From: Corylus avellana
Taxonomy: Eukaryota > Streptophyta > Magnoliopsida > Fagales > Betulaceae
Direction of reading: 5' to 3'
Assembly (NCBI RefSeq): GCF_901000735.1
Contig: NC_081541.1
Coordinates: 43,394,767 to 43,458,766, forward strand
DNA length: 64,000 nucleotides
Each line of letters opens with the position of its first letter. Positions within the stretch are counted from its first letter, which is position 1. Under the pieces are notes generated by a model that was not told where the DNA came from, searched no databases, and saw only the letters and a list, made by a program, of their open reading frames with translations. Of this stretch, positions 46,025-56,347 are shown one piece after another. The position numbers and the translations under genes were made by a program.

Positions 46025-46405
46025 TCATATGTAACAAGTCACAACCTCGATTCCATGTTTATGTTGTTGGCATGTAGTTAAGCATCTTGAGATCCGTTGA
46101 GGCCATTTTTGGCCAATTTTTACACGTTTTAGGCAATCTGTAAATCTTTTGAACATACAATTTTCACGTTGAATGCTAGCATGTGGCCATCTTTCATCAC
46201 AATCCTTAATTCCATTTTCAAGGCATTTGGGCAGCGGGTCTTGGTCCTCTTGGACTTCTGCAGGTTTAGAAGAAAAAAGATAGCGGATGGGCGGCGTAGA
46301 ACGAGAAAAAGTGGTAGGAGCAAGATCGTTTGCTTGCAGTTTGAGAATAAAGAGAAACAATTCCATCATCACCACCGTAAATATTTTAATATATTTCCAA
46401 GCCAT
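46025..46405 (-). CDS. Small secreted cysteine-rich peptide (hypothetical)
   Basis: A 126-residue protein starting at the ATG at 46405; an upstream in-frame ATG at 46453 would add 16 polar residues and hide the signal. Residues 1-25 (MAWKYIKIF, VVMMELFLFILKLQA) look like a signal peptide. A low-Cys spacer follows, then six Cys in the C-terminal half spaced C-x7-C-x13-C-x7-C-x16-C-x3-C (KCLENGIKDC to CLTTC). The layout suggests an extracellular, disulfide-bonded peptide. I do not recognise a named family. A decayed relative with similar spacing lies at 49214-49412. TTATATAT occurs about 35 bases upstream, close for a TATA box. The intronless frame could also be an incomplete model. Confidence 0.6.
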   Translation of the reverse strand: MAWKYIKIFTVVMMELFLFILKLQANDLAPTTFSRSTPPIRYLFSSKPAEVQEDQDPLPKCLENGIKDCDERWPHASIQRENCMFKRFTDCLKRVKIGQKWPQRISRCLTTCQQHKHGIEVVTCYI

Positions 46406-46839
46406 CAATTTTCTTCCACTTTCCAAACTTTCTACTTTTGATATATAAATCAATCAAAACAATAATGTAAAGGCTCAAACCCTTATATATTATTTGCAAT
46501 TGAATGATTAGATACGTGTTATTCTATATATAAATTGATTTACTGTTAGAGTATTTTGATGTAAATAAGTGTTGTTTGATAGTTATGACTTTTAGAGTTG
46601 CGAACCTTTTTAGTTAAGTGACTTTTGGTATAAGTCATATATCCTTTGGATATGGTCGAAAGGTTTACAAATGTTATTTTGTTTTAGTTAACCTTTGATT
46701 TTTAGAAAAAATTAAGTAACTCCTAATAATTCAAGTAGTTTCAAATGAGCAAGCAAAGGGAATGATCTCCTAGTTGCTCTATATTATATCCAATCCAAGC
46801 ACCCATACAAGTTTTCGAAAAGCATAATAAACATGCATG

Positions 46840-46841
<2 letters not shown>
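46406..46841. other. Upstream of the cysteine-rich peptide gene
   Basis: AT-rich non-coding sequence, the presumed promoter of the minus-strand peptide gene. Apart from the TATA-like motif near 46438-46447 nothing is recognised. Confidence 0.4.
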
Positions 46842-46887
<46 letters not shown>

Positions 46888-47078
46888 CTATGAATCATCT
46901 TTTTATCCTTCTAAAGCTGATGTGACTTTTAAAATCACTATTAAATTTTATATTAATCATACTTGAATTTTGATTCAATGGTGATTTTGAAAGCCACATC
47001 AGCTTTAGGAGGTAAAAAGAGGATAAAAAGATGGTTCCTAACATTACTCGTATATATATATATATATATATATATATC
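46842..47078. mobile_element. Small MITE inside a (TA)n microsatellite
   Basis: About 46885-47050 has inverted ends: GAATCATCTTTTTATCC, TAAAGCTGATGTGACTTT on the left and AAAGCCACATCAGCTTTA, GGATAAAAAGATGGTTC on the right. It is flanked on both sides by (TA)n runs (46842-46884 and 47051-47078). Either it inserted at a TA target, as Tc1/mariner-type MITEs do, or the run expanded around it. A related half-copy is at about 56180-56265. Confidence 0.6.
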
Positions 47079-47099
47079 AAAACACTCAAATATGCATTT

Positions 47100-47399
47100 T
47101 TAAGATCCGTTTAGATTTGCGATTTCAAAAAGTGCAATTAAAAATAATAATTTTAAAATATGCGATTTGAAAACATGATTTTTTAAAATGTAGTTAAAGC
47201 ATTTGGCAAAAACACAGTTTGACCTTTAATCGTAGTTTAGCCTTTAAAACTGTGCATTTTAAAAAAAATGTCTCCTTACCTATGTTTTCAAATAGCAATT
47301 TTTAAAAAACACAATGCCAAACAATCTATTTTTTGTGATTTAGTTTAAAATCACACTTTTTATCTATAAAATCGCAATGTCAAACACACCCTTAATAAG
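47100..47399. repeat. Diverged TTTGGCAAAAGC-family MITE
   Basis: GATCCGTTTAGATTTGCG at the left faces AATCGCAATGTCAAACACACCC at the right. Between them are ATTTGGCAAAAACACAG, AAACCGTGC-like text and CACAATGCCAAACAATC. The layout is that of the family at 15672 but the sequence has drifted. Confidence 0.4.
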
Positions 47400-47412
47400 A
47401 TTAATAAAGCAT

Positions 47413-47511
47413 CCCAATGAGTAGCTCAATTGGTTAGAGACCACGCCTCATAAAGTGGAAGTCACTAGTTTAAATTCTCCTCCCCCTTCTTGTGGACATG
47501 TAAAAAAAAAA
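47413..47511 (+). mobile_element. Short tRNA-derived SINE with perfect 13-bp TSD
   Basis: CCCAATGAGTAGCTCAATTGG (box A), GACCACGCCTCATAAAGTGG, CACTAGTTTAAATTCTCC (box B), CTTCTTGTGGACATG and an A-tail. ATTAATAAAGCAT flanks it on both sides (47400-47412 and 47512-47524). A clean recent insertion. Confidence 0.9.
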
Positions 47512-47524
47512 ATTAATAAAGCAT

Positions 47525-49213
47525 GTGACATCTGTTTTTAAAGCATGTTATTCTCACATGGTCTAAAGATAAATACCAATTTAATATATCAATTTAGAGG
47601 ATTTTCTTTCCACCACATTTAAAGTAAAACCTTATCCACCAAATAATTAATAACTTCTAAACCAAAAAAACAAAAAAAAATCACCTAAACTCGAAACTTG
47701 GTGGCATATAAACGAGTGAAGAGCCCATCCAAAAGGCACAATACATTAAACAAAAGTTGCTTTTCAAAAGCTCAAGAATTAATAATTTCTTTTTAGTCTC
47801 CATCATGAAATGGCATGCCCCAACCATGAAGCCAAATAGTGTTGATTATGATTTTATGATTTAGGGCATGTTTGAGTGTGTTTGAAGAACCTGAAAGTAC
47901 GTTTAATGCTCAAAAAGTCCGTTTGAAGAAAAAAGTTCATGTTTGGTAAAAAAATTTGAAACCACTTTTAATTGTCCAAAAAGAGTAAAAATAGCCAAAA
48001 AGCTTTAAAATAAAAGTTTTGCCGAAATATTTTACGTGTCAGGTCTACTAAAAGAAAAATTTAAGCCACACGTGATGAGGAATGCTAAAGTATTAATTAA
48101 ATAATAAAATTTACATATTTCTAATTCAACTCCCAAATGACTTTTTTTGGCCAAGAGGTCCAGTCAACAAATACAACTTAAAAATTCAAAGATACTTATT
48201 ATACAACTCAAAACAACATGATTTAAAACAAGATACGTCTAAAAAATGTTATCCAGCAAGTCTTGCCCTCGCTCCTACCATGAGAAGCCTCAGATTGAAT
48301 CTGAAACCATACCATATTAAAAGCTTGCAACAAGCTTCCAGTAAAATAATTAAGTAGAAGGTCAGTTACATGAAAATTTGTGTTTAATGCACAAAAGAAA
48401 AGCAATAAAATGTGAGAAATGGATCATCGATCTCTATTTTAAATGAAATGGAGAGTGGCCATTTAGGCAAAAAGTTGTAAAATAAGACAAAATTGTCCTC
48501 AACTTTTAAAACTGAGACAATTTTGTCCCCTCCTTTTGCCTAACCGACTCCTCTCCATTTCATTTGAAATTAAGAGAATCTGTTTCCTAAAATGTTAATA
48601 AGTTTATTGTTTGAGAACCTTTATTTCTCTTATTCTTTTTCTGATGTCGGGAAACCTCTCCAAGGCTTCAGACCCACCCCTACAGAGTAAACCTCGGTCC
48701 CGAGCCTTTATTTCTAAAATTCACTAAACTGAGAACTTTATGGCTTCAATTCAAATGAAAGTACTCTATTTAGTGATCTTTTGACAATCTATACATATTT
48801 ACAGTAGAAAACTAGATCAATCATAAATTATAAATTTTAGGTATATTGAAATTACTACTTAAAACTTAAAAGCTCCATAAAATAGAAAAAATTTGTGACT
48901 ATCACCTCTGTGCATGTACACATTAAGATTCATGAACAGTAAATATTTTGTTGTGAATGCAAGCAAATATTTATCATAATTAACCTCTATTGTGAAATAG
49001 AGATAAATCATTTCATATTCTAAATTTTGTTTAACAAAAAATTAATGTAAAAATTTGAAAGGTTGAAAAGTCTTGTTTTACGCCGGAGGTCACCCACCGT
49101 TGTTGATTTCCCATATGAACCAAACACCGAAAAATATTTTTAGTATAAATCAATTTTTTAAAAAACAAAAATATTTTACATCGAAACAAACAGAATATAA
49201 ATTAAACGATATC
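47525..49213. other. Intergenic, repeat fragments
   Basis: At 47870-48020 there is another diverged TTTGGCAAAAGC-type copy (GGGCATGTTTGAGTGTG, GTTTGGTAAAAAAATTTG). The rest, including 48021-49213, shows no gene or defined repeat. The minus-strand open frame at 48223-48405 has no domain. Confidence 0.45.
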
Positions 49214-49412
49214 TCAACCTTGCCGATAGCATCTTAACAAACAAGGTGCATAATCGCGGCCTTCTATGTTTGTTAATAAGGAGCAATCACGTAAGCACCA
49301 TTCAGCGGCTTGAAACGCCCTGTCGTGTGCAATAGGCAAACGACTCATGCAGCTTGCAAAAGTATTAACTATGCATTTTTCATTTTCAATGCTTCGAAGT
49401 ATTGGCAGCCAT
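49214..49412 (-). pseudogene. Decayed relative of the cysteine-rich peptide gene
   Basis: The minus-strand frame from about 49410 to the stop at 49214 encodes KCIVNTFASC, then AAEWCLRDCS and APCLLRCYRQG. The six Cys are spaced C-x7-C-x17-C-x3-C-x13-C-x3-C. The first pair and last pair match the spacing of the intact gene at 46025. An ATGGCT at 49412, preceded by TTCGAAGAAAGAA as before the intact gene, lies out of frame with the Cys region and stops after eight codons. The signal-peptide segment appears deleted. A missing upstream exon cannot be excluded. Confidence 0.5.
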
Positions 49413-49468
49413 TTCTTTCTTCGAAGTTTGGAAAATTGAGTGATTAGACATGCTTGCTTTAAAGACAC

Positions 49469-49808
49469 ATTACTTTATGAATTAGTTTACTCTTGAAGTG
49501 TTTTTATTATTAGTAAGTGTTGTTTAAGAATTGTGTCTTTTGAAGACCAAATGACTTGGTTTAAGTAATGTTTTTTTGGTAGGATCACAAGATCTCAGAA
49601 TAATTTGGATTTAAATGAACAAGTGAAAAAAAGAGATGATGTAATAGTCACAATACAATATCAAAGTATCCACTCGAAAGGTTTTAAAAGAAAATATTGA
49701 TGCAATAAATTTGTCATATTATAATATATAGAATTCAAATTATTTGATTAGTCATTTACTTAATTAAAAACTTGTGTTTACTGAAAAGTACACTTATATT
49801 TTCTTTTT

Positions 49809-49845
<37 letters not shown>

Positions 49846-49889
49846 GAGACATTTGAAGCCAAGTGAAAGATCAACTTGTCCATGATGTT
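49469..49889. other. Intergenic, nothing recognised
   Basis: AT-rich text with a (TA)n run at about 49813-49841. No gene is seen. Confidence 0.5.
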
Positions 49890-49899
49890 AAGATGTATA

Positions 49900-50012
49900 G
49901 TTTTTTTTTTTTTTTTTTTGACATGTTCATACAAGAGGAGGAGAATGATTCGAACTAGCGACCTCCGCTTCATTAGGCGTGGTTCCAGCCGATTGAACTA
50001 CTTCTTGAGGAC
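49900..50012 (-). mobile_element. Short tRNA-derived SINE with perfect 10-bp TSD
   Basis: On the minus strand: TCCTCAAGAAGTAGTTCAATC (box A), GGAACCACGCCTAATGAAGCG, CGCTAGTTCGAATCATTC (box B), CTCTTGTATGAACATGTC and an A-tail (T-run on the plus strand). AAGATGTATA flanks it at 49890-49899 and 50013-50022. An open frame over this element (49876-50058) is not a gene. Confidence 0.9.
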
Positions 50013-50022
50013 AAGATGTATA

Positions 50023-51141
50023 ATTTCAGATAGGAATAAATGGATTGATTCAATTTAATGGATAGTTATTTCAAAACAATAACTTTTGAGTGAGTATGTA
50101 CGTAGTAATGTCCTTTAGTACTTAAGGTTACGAGCTTGCATTAAAGTTACTATGTAATTAAAAGTAATGTTTCTTACTGTTGGAAAATAAAGTTTGAGAA
50201 TTTGGGCTACTCATGTCTTTAAATTTAGCCTACCCGGAACAGATCTATTTCATAACTGTAATTATACATGGATTAGCGGAAGCTGAAGTCATGGATAGTA
50301 CTTCTTTTTTCTTTTCTTTTTTAGTCATAGATAGTAATTGATTGTATCTATGATTTTGTAATCTTATAGTTTTTTGTTATGATTTATCAGAATTTTATGC
50401 TTTATGATGTAAGAGTTTTATACTTTTGATATTTTATTAATAAAAATCTGACAAGATTACCGTTAGGGTGACATAAGAATAAATAATATTGGTACATACA
50501 ATGCAACTTACACTATATAAATGTATTAAAAGACACAAATGGTCAAATTTACATATGTAAGTGACTAATAAAATATTAAAAATATACAAGTGAAACCTTT
50601 TTTATTATTTTTTATTATTTTTTGACAGAATATGCAAGTGAAAACTATATACAAGATATTGTTAGATTCTAATAAAGAGTACGTAATGTTATTTAGTAGA
50701 CGATTATATAATTAGACTGGCGTAGCAATGAAAATTAGCTTTTGGTTTTTTTTTTTTTTTTTTTCACATGTGCTAATTCAAAAGCTAATTTCCATTGTCA
50801 TACTAATGATTTGTATGACAATCGTATAACAGTATATTAAATAACATTATTTAATTTGAATAATTATTAATGGATGCAATGATATAAGAGTTCGTATAGG
50901 ACCTACTTGTCCAAATAAGTTTTGGGCTGTCCAACCACCTATAAGGATCCTTATTCCCACATGAGCACTCTCGCAATTGCTACCCAACCTACCCAAATAA
51001 ATTTTGGGCGGTCCAACCACCTATTCAAGCACGTGAGTTCCATATAAATTCTTTCACAATTACTATTTGGACAACAAATTACTATACCAATCCCCTCGTT
51101 TATACACAAATTACTTGAAGTAATGATATAAAAATGACTAA
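50023..51141. other. Intergenic with one MITE
   Basis: Contains a GAGTAATG-family MITE at about 50680-50852 (GTAATGTTATTTAGTAGACG at the left, inverse near ATTAAATAACATTATTT at the right, with AAAATTAGCTTTTG / CAAAAGCTAATTT inside). Near 50930-51020 the phrase TTTTGGGCTGTCCAACCACC is repeated as TTTTGGGCGGTCCAACCACC. No gene is seen. Confidence 0.5.
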
Positions 51142-51366
51142 AGTCCTCCTAGACTAGGACTAGCAAATTTAATCCGCGAACATGACAAGTAATTTTAGGG
51201 TTAAGGCTTAGTTAACTGGGTTCGACTTATAAACGGGTTTAATAAATGAGTCGTGTCGTGTCAACCCACGAGTTAACTCGTTTATTTTTTTTAACTTAAA
51301 TTTTTAACCAAATATATATATATAGAATTGTCATTCATTTGTTTTGTATTGCATGCTATAGATGTC

Positions 51367-51808
51367 TGTTCAAGCATTTTTTGGATCTAATAGTCTCCGT
51401 TTGGTGTGATCTTCACGTTCTTCGAGGTGTCTCTAATCAACGACCTTCGGGCTCCTACAAAATAATAAGAGCGTCAAAGGGGTCTACGGGGAAGGCCCCG
51501 TAGACCCTCCGATGCTTAAGTTAGCAGTCGTATATAGGGTCAAAATGTAGCCGGAGCTAGCAATGTATTGAGAAATAATGACCGATCCCTCTTTTCCTCT
51601 GTCTTGAGTCTCTTTTATAGGGTTTTATCTCTATAACTGCTTCCTTAATCTTCTCCCTGCAGATCATTAAAGAATCATTTGAAATAGTGGAGAGATAATG
51701 TGAGGTAGTTCAGATAACGTAGGACCTTATAAGATAATGTAGGACCTTATGAGATATTTAAGGGTTGTTGAGAGATAGTGGGACCCATAGTGGATTTTAT
51801 CCCCAACA
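51367..51808 (-). repeat. 3' LTR of the retrotransposon
   Basis: 442 bp, TGTTCAAGC to CCCCAACA. It carries the five extra bases in GACCGATCCC that the other LTR lacks, and an internal direct repeat of ATAATGTAGGACCTTAT. Confidence 0.95.
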
Positions 51809-52091
51809 GTTACCCCCCGATTCCCATGGCTGACTTGTCCAACTGGTCGGGCATCGGGAATCTTATGCGTATTTGCGGCCGAAGCCCTGGAGCTCCCGAA
51901 GCTGGCCCTTCTATTTTGTAATTATATACTTGGAATAATAGGACTTTTTGGGTTGATCAAACTGCTAGTCATTTCATTTACTTGCAATGGTATTATTTAT
52001 GCATCACTCCTAGCAATCTTGACAGTAATTTATGAATTTCCTGTGATTGCTCGGTAGAGTGCTTTTGGCTATGTGCTAGGCCACAGGAAAT

Positions 52092-52270
52092 GTTTAACCT
52101 TTTTCGAACACACCTTTTTGAAGGATTTATGTTCTTTACAAGTTAGCTATTTAACCTTTTTCGAACACACCTTCTTTGAAGGATTTACGTTCTTGACAGG
52201 TTAGTTGTTTAGCCTTTTTCGAACACACCTTCTTTGAAGAATTTACGTTCTTTACAGGTTAGCTATTTAA
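52092..52270. repeat. Three tandem units of about 58 bp
   Basis: TTTAACCTTTTTCGAACACACC, GAAGGATTTACGTTC and ACAGGTTAGCTAT recur three times in a row with small changes. Just to the right (about 52300-52440) a shorter unit of about 36 bases (GACTCGGGAAAACTTTGG, TGTACTTCC) recurs at least three times and yields the repeat QSFPESKGK on the minus strand. Both are internal to the retrotransposon. Confidence 0.85.
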
Positions 52271-53862
52271 CCTTAGAAAGGTGCCTTAGTTATGTTTCCC
52301 GAGTTTGATCTCGGAAAAGTTTTTTGGGAGTGTCTCCTTTAGACTCGGGAAAACTTTGGATGTACTTCCCTTTTGACTCGAGAAAACTTCGGTTGTACTT
52401 CCTTTTTGACTTGGGAAAGCTTTGGTTGTTTTTCTCAAAAGAGAATGAGTTATAGTCTTTTCGACTGTGTTCCTCGTAAACGTCCTCGGGAAAGTGCCTC
52501 AAGTATCTCGCCGAGTTGTTCTCGGGGAATGTCTCTCAGCTATGTTCCACCGATGAGCCTCTTTTGGTTGAAGTGTCGAGCCGCTCACTCCTGTTATGTT
52601 GCCATGGTTTCTTGGGGCTAGTCTCGCTTCTCCTACATCATGTCAAGGAGTAGCTTGAGGCTTTCATTATGGCACTTGAGCCGAAATGCTTTTTGATCCA
52701 ACCCTGGTTGGGATGACTGCCTCATTTGCGCTCACAAAGCCGTTTCTTCAAATTTCAGAGATGATCTTCAAACTAGATACCCCCCATTCTTGGATATGTG
52801 ACTCTCAGGATCCTTTTGTTCGGATTCCTAGAAAATCTTGGGATCATGTGAACTTTCGGCAAGATTCGGCAATAGCGAGCGAGGGTGAGGCGATCATGGA
52901 CTTAGCAGGGAGCGGCGAAGCTCAACGAAGCTTGGCCTTGGTGTGGCGAAGCGATGCTCAGCCGTATGAGGCGGAGTGATGCTCGGCCGTATGAAACTAT
53001 ATGCTCTTTGATCATGTTCTTGTAAGCCACCAAAAGCAAGTTCCACTTCTTGGAAATGAGCTCCCCTTGTCCACCATGATACCCCATAAATTGTGAAATG
53101 GCTTTTCATGAGATCAATATTTAGAGCAATTAGGAAACCCAGTCTCTTCGCATCTTGGGATGGAACTCCTTGGTGTGCTCGGGCTCAAGGCTTTAGTAGG
53201 CAGAGCATTTTGTCGGCAGCCATTTAATGGCAGCTCGGGAACAAACTCCTCATACATTGAACTTTTCCTGCATGTATTTGGTTATAAGATGCATATAGTA
53301 TAAAAATAGAATATGTACCCCCCATTCTATGTGGCAGGAGTGGCATCTATGATAAGACACTTAAATTGAGTAATAAGTTTAGTGAATAGGAGTTGCTCTA
53401 GCTGATACTTCCTGGCTGACATTTGCTCATCTTTGTGCCCAGCCACTTTTGACATGCCTTCACGCAAGCTTTTATAACAAGCCTTGGAAGAGTGAGCGTT
53501 AGCTTGGGGCTAAGCTGATAGTATGTCTACTGAAATGGACAACTTCTTCTTGCCATTCTTTGCTTTGAACCCACATGGGTTTGTGCAAGAAGGGTTTAAC
53601 CATTAAACCATTGTTTTGTTTTGGGGTCTGCACAAAACGACAAACACTAACCATACGAGTCCTTTTAGATTGCATTATAAATTAGTGATGGAACATAAAA
53701 CTTTATCATCTACTGAGATGAAGGTTAGTATAGAGATTCCACAATTATCATGAAACACTTTTAATAGCTAGTGTTAATGAATCATATATTGCAAATAAAA
53801 GAGGATGCAAGGGAAAGCAACCACTTATCTTAGATGTTGTTTACTGGTATCTATTAAATGTG

Positions 53863-53962
53863 NNNNNNNNNNNNNNNNNNNNNNNNNNNNNNNNNNNNNN
53901 NNNNNNNNNNNNNNNNNNNNNNNNNNNNNNNNNNNNNNNNNNNNNNNNNNNNNNNNNNNNNN
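53863..53962. other. Assembly gap, 100 N
   Basis: Placeholder gap inside the retrotransposon. The sequence just after it is unusually GC-rich (CTCGCCGAGTTTGGC, CTCGCCGGAGTC repeated), which may explain the gap. Open frames that cross the N run are artefacts. Confidence 0.95.
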
Positions 53963-54338
53963 AAGGCTCGACGAACTCAGCAGGCAGGCTCGCCGAGTTT
54001 GGCAGTCTCGGCGGAGTTCGCTGGAGGACTCGCCGAGGGACTCGCTAGGCTCGCTGGAGAGCTTACTGCACTCGCCGGAGTCGGAGTCCGACAACCTGGG
54101 TTGAGACTATGGAGTCCTCGACGGGATCCATGGCTTGCTGGTTTTGCTTGTGGCGACCCTGCACGTCGTCCGTGTGGAGTGACATGTAGATCGTCGGTGG
54201 CAGAGATGCGACCAGCAAGTGGGTGAACCTTCTTTGGACATTGCACAGCTTTTTCGATTTCTTTCTCCCTGCAGAAACAGTAGAAAACAAAAAACAAGTA
54301 TGCACCCCCCATATCTCCGTAAAATTGAGGTGCGTTAG

Positions 54339-54531
54339 NNNNNNNNNNNNNNNNNNNNNNNNNNNNNNNNNNNNNNNNNNNNNNNNNNNNNNNNNNNNNN
54401 NNNNNNNNNNNNNNNNNNNNNNNNNNNNNNNNNNNNNNNNNNNNNNNNNNNNNNNNNNNNNNNNNNNNNNNNNNNNNNNNNNNNNNNNNNNNNNNNNNNN
54501 NNNNNNNNNNNNNNNNNNNNNNNNNNNNNNN
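54339..54531. other. Assembly gap, 193 N
   Basis: Gap of 193 N, a non-standard size, so probably estimated from paired or mapped data. It lies within the retrotransposon. Confidence 0.95.
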
Positions 54532-55169
54532 AAAGCTAAACATGCCATCACGTGGGCCTATCTTGATAAGGTACCACGTATTATATATATTTTACCACAT
54601 ATTATTGTAACAAAGAGAAAAGCCAAGTAAAAAGTGAACTTATCTTTGATTATCGTCCGACCTAGGGAACTGAAAGCTTTCTTTTTGCCTACTTTCTGAT
54701 TGCTACAGTGGAGATTGTCCCCCTACACAGTCCAGTCGAGAAGTTGCATTTACCCCTCACTTTTACGGTATGAACCAACGTAGAAGTTGAGGTTGGACCC
54801 CAGAGTGGGGGCAAAAGTGTCAGCGAACGTCTTTCCTTAAAATAGGAAAATAAAAATTGCAGGACTGCCATTCAGAGCCCCGGGACGCATCTTCTCCTTC
54901 GTTTCTATACTTTTTTTGAGGTAGATCAGGTGAATCTGATGTTGACGACGCAGATCGCTACAAAGGGGATCCGAGATCGATGAATGTAGGTCTATGCATA
55001 TCCGTTGGATAAGTGTAGATCTAGCGAAAACAAACTAGTGATGCAAATCACCATGGGGTGGATCTATCTGTGATTATAGATCTGTGTCGATTTGATTTCG
55101 GCTGGTTGATGTATCGCCCAAACGCTTGATCACCACCATAATGGATTTTCATTTTGCAAGAACCTAGTC

Positions 55170-55192
55170 GGTTCCCACAGACGGCGCCAAAC
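55170..55192 (-). other. Primer-binding site region
   Basis: Directly inside the 5' LTR, the minus strand reads GTTTGGCGCCGTCTGTGG. A TGGCGCC primer-binding site with this following text is common among plant Ty3/gypsy elements of the Tat/Athila-like kind. The tRNA is not assigned here. Confidence 0.75.
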
Positions 55193-55629
55193 TGTTGAAG
55201 CATTTTTTGGATCTAATAGTCTCCGTTTGGTGTGATCTTCACATTCTTCGAGGTGTCTCTAATCAACGACCTTCGGGCTCCTACAAAATAATAAGAGCGT
55301 CAAAGGGGTCTACGGGGAAGGCCCCATAGACCCTCTGATGCTTAAGTTAGCAGTCGTATATAGGGTCAAAATGTAGCCGGAGCTAGCAATGTATTGAGAA
55401 ATAATGACCCTCTTTTCCTCTGTCTTGAGTCTCTTTTATAGGGTTTTATCTCTATAACTGCTTCCTTAATCTTCTCCCTGCAGATCATTAAATAATCATT
55501 TGAAATAGTGGGGAGATAATGTGAGGTAGTTCAGATAACGTAGGACCTTATAAGATAATGTAGGACCTTATGAGATATTTAAGGGTTGTTGAGAGATAGT
55601 GGGACCCATAGTGGATTTTATCCCCAACA
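55193..55629 (-). repeat. 5' LTR of the retrotransposon
   Basis: 437 bp, TGTTGAAGC to CCCCAACA, nearly identical to the copy at 51367-51808. In the minus orientation it lies upstream of the primer-binding site, so it is the 5' LTR. Confidence 0.95.
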
Positions 55630-56179
55630 ATGTCCATTGGAATTATACATGTATCTTAAAATTGAGCTAAATAGATTGTCCATATGTTTGTTGAATTTAT
55701 GCAAGTTATTTTAAGATATGTTGAGATGTACATGTTGAAGCTCAATTAACACTAATAATAGATCCATGAATTAGCTTTTGTTGTTTTGGAGGCTTTCTAT
55801 CAATTCTCTCAACCACCATTCTTTTTCAATTAAAAATTGCCACATTGTTGCTTGGTTGCTAGAATTTTGCCATTTTAGTTAGGCTATAAAAATTAAAATG
55901 ACTTCATAGTCGTGTTGGGTCAGGTCAGATTGTGTCGGGTCATGTCGGGTTGGAACCTATTATCAGTTAAATTAAACGTGTTCACTTGTCGGGTCGGGTC
56001 AACTCGAAACGACACATTTATCTAAACGGATTACACGTGTCGTGTCGTGTTTGGGTTTGGGTGTTCGACACGTTTATATAAATGTGTTGGGTTTGTGTTG
56101 GCATAAACGAGTTCGTGGGTCAACCGGGTTGACACGAACCCAACATACCAACTCGTTTTGTCAGCCCTAGAGTCCTCCT

Positions 56180-56347
56180 AAATGTAACTGACTTTCAAAA
56201 TTACCATTAAAAATTAGTAATGTTTATTATTGAATTTCAATCGATTAGTAATTTTAAAAGCCACCGATATCACATATCGATCTATTAAGGATCAATGTGT
56301 TTGCCGGCCTTAAAAACTTGAAGCTCTGCTTCTGTGTGTAACGACTA
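56180..56347 (+). promoter_or_regulatory. Upstream region of the PPR gene
   Basis: Short interval between the hAT-like element and the PPR start. It includes a half-MITE (about 56180-56265) related to that at 46885. No TATA box is evident. The promoter may overlap the transposon. Confidence 0.35.

Larger units (their letters stand above)
51367..55629 (-). mobile_element. Non-autonomous gypsy-like LTR retrotransposon
   Basis: LTRs at 51367-51808 (442 bp) and 55193-55629 (437 bp) start TGTTG or TGTTC and end CCCCAACA. They are flanked by ATGTC at 51362-51366 and 55630-55634. By eye the LTRs differ by six substitutions and one 5-base indel (about 1.4%), so the insertion is young. The strand is minus: a GGCGCC-type primer-binding site lies at 55170-55192 and a G-rich polypurine tract (ATCGGGGGGTAAC) at about 51809-51822. 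The inner 3.4 kb has no recognisable gag, protease, reverse transcriptase or integrase, so it must borrow enzymes. It contains two N gaps, so some content is unseen. Confidence 0.9.
51151..56170. mobile_element. hAT-like word-repeat element split by an LTR retrotransposon
   Basis: The left part (51151-51366) starts near CTAGGACTAGCAAATTT and the right part (55635-56170) ends TTTTGTCAGCCCTAG, inverse of the left end with a few mismatches. AGTCCTCCT lies outside both ends (51142-51150 and 56171-56179). Both parts repeat GGGTTCGAC, TCGTGTCGTG, GTCGGGTCGGGTC and ACCCGACAC-type words. Removing the LTR element and one ATGTC copy rejoins an element of about 750 bp. No transposase is encoded. Confidence 0.65.

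Noticed and set aside
47413..47511. Box A and box B motifs suggesting a tRNA gene
   Set aside because: No cloverleaf with acceptor stem can be formed; an A-tail and target duplication show that it is a SINE. The same holds for the other five copies.
49876..50058. 60-residue plus-strand frame
   Set aside because: It covers the antisense of a SINE and its poly-T, so it is not a gene.
52092..52270. Regularly spaced repeats that look array-like
   Set aside because: The three units are contiguous tandem copies with no spacers, inside an LTR retrotransposon in a plant genome. They are not a CRISPR array.
53805..54630. Frames of 60-188 residues crossing the N gaps
   Set aside because: Most of each is unknown sequence and the rest is GC-rich repeat of the retrotransposon.
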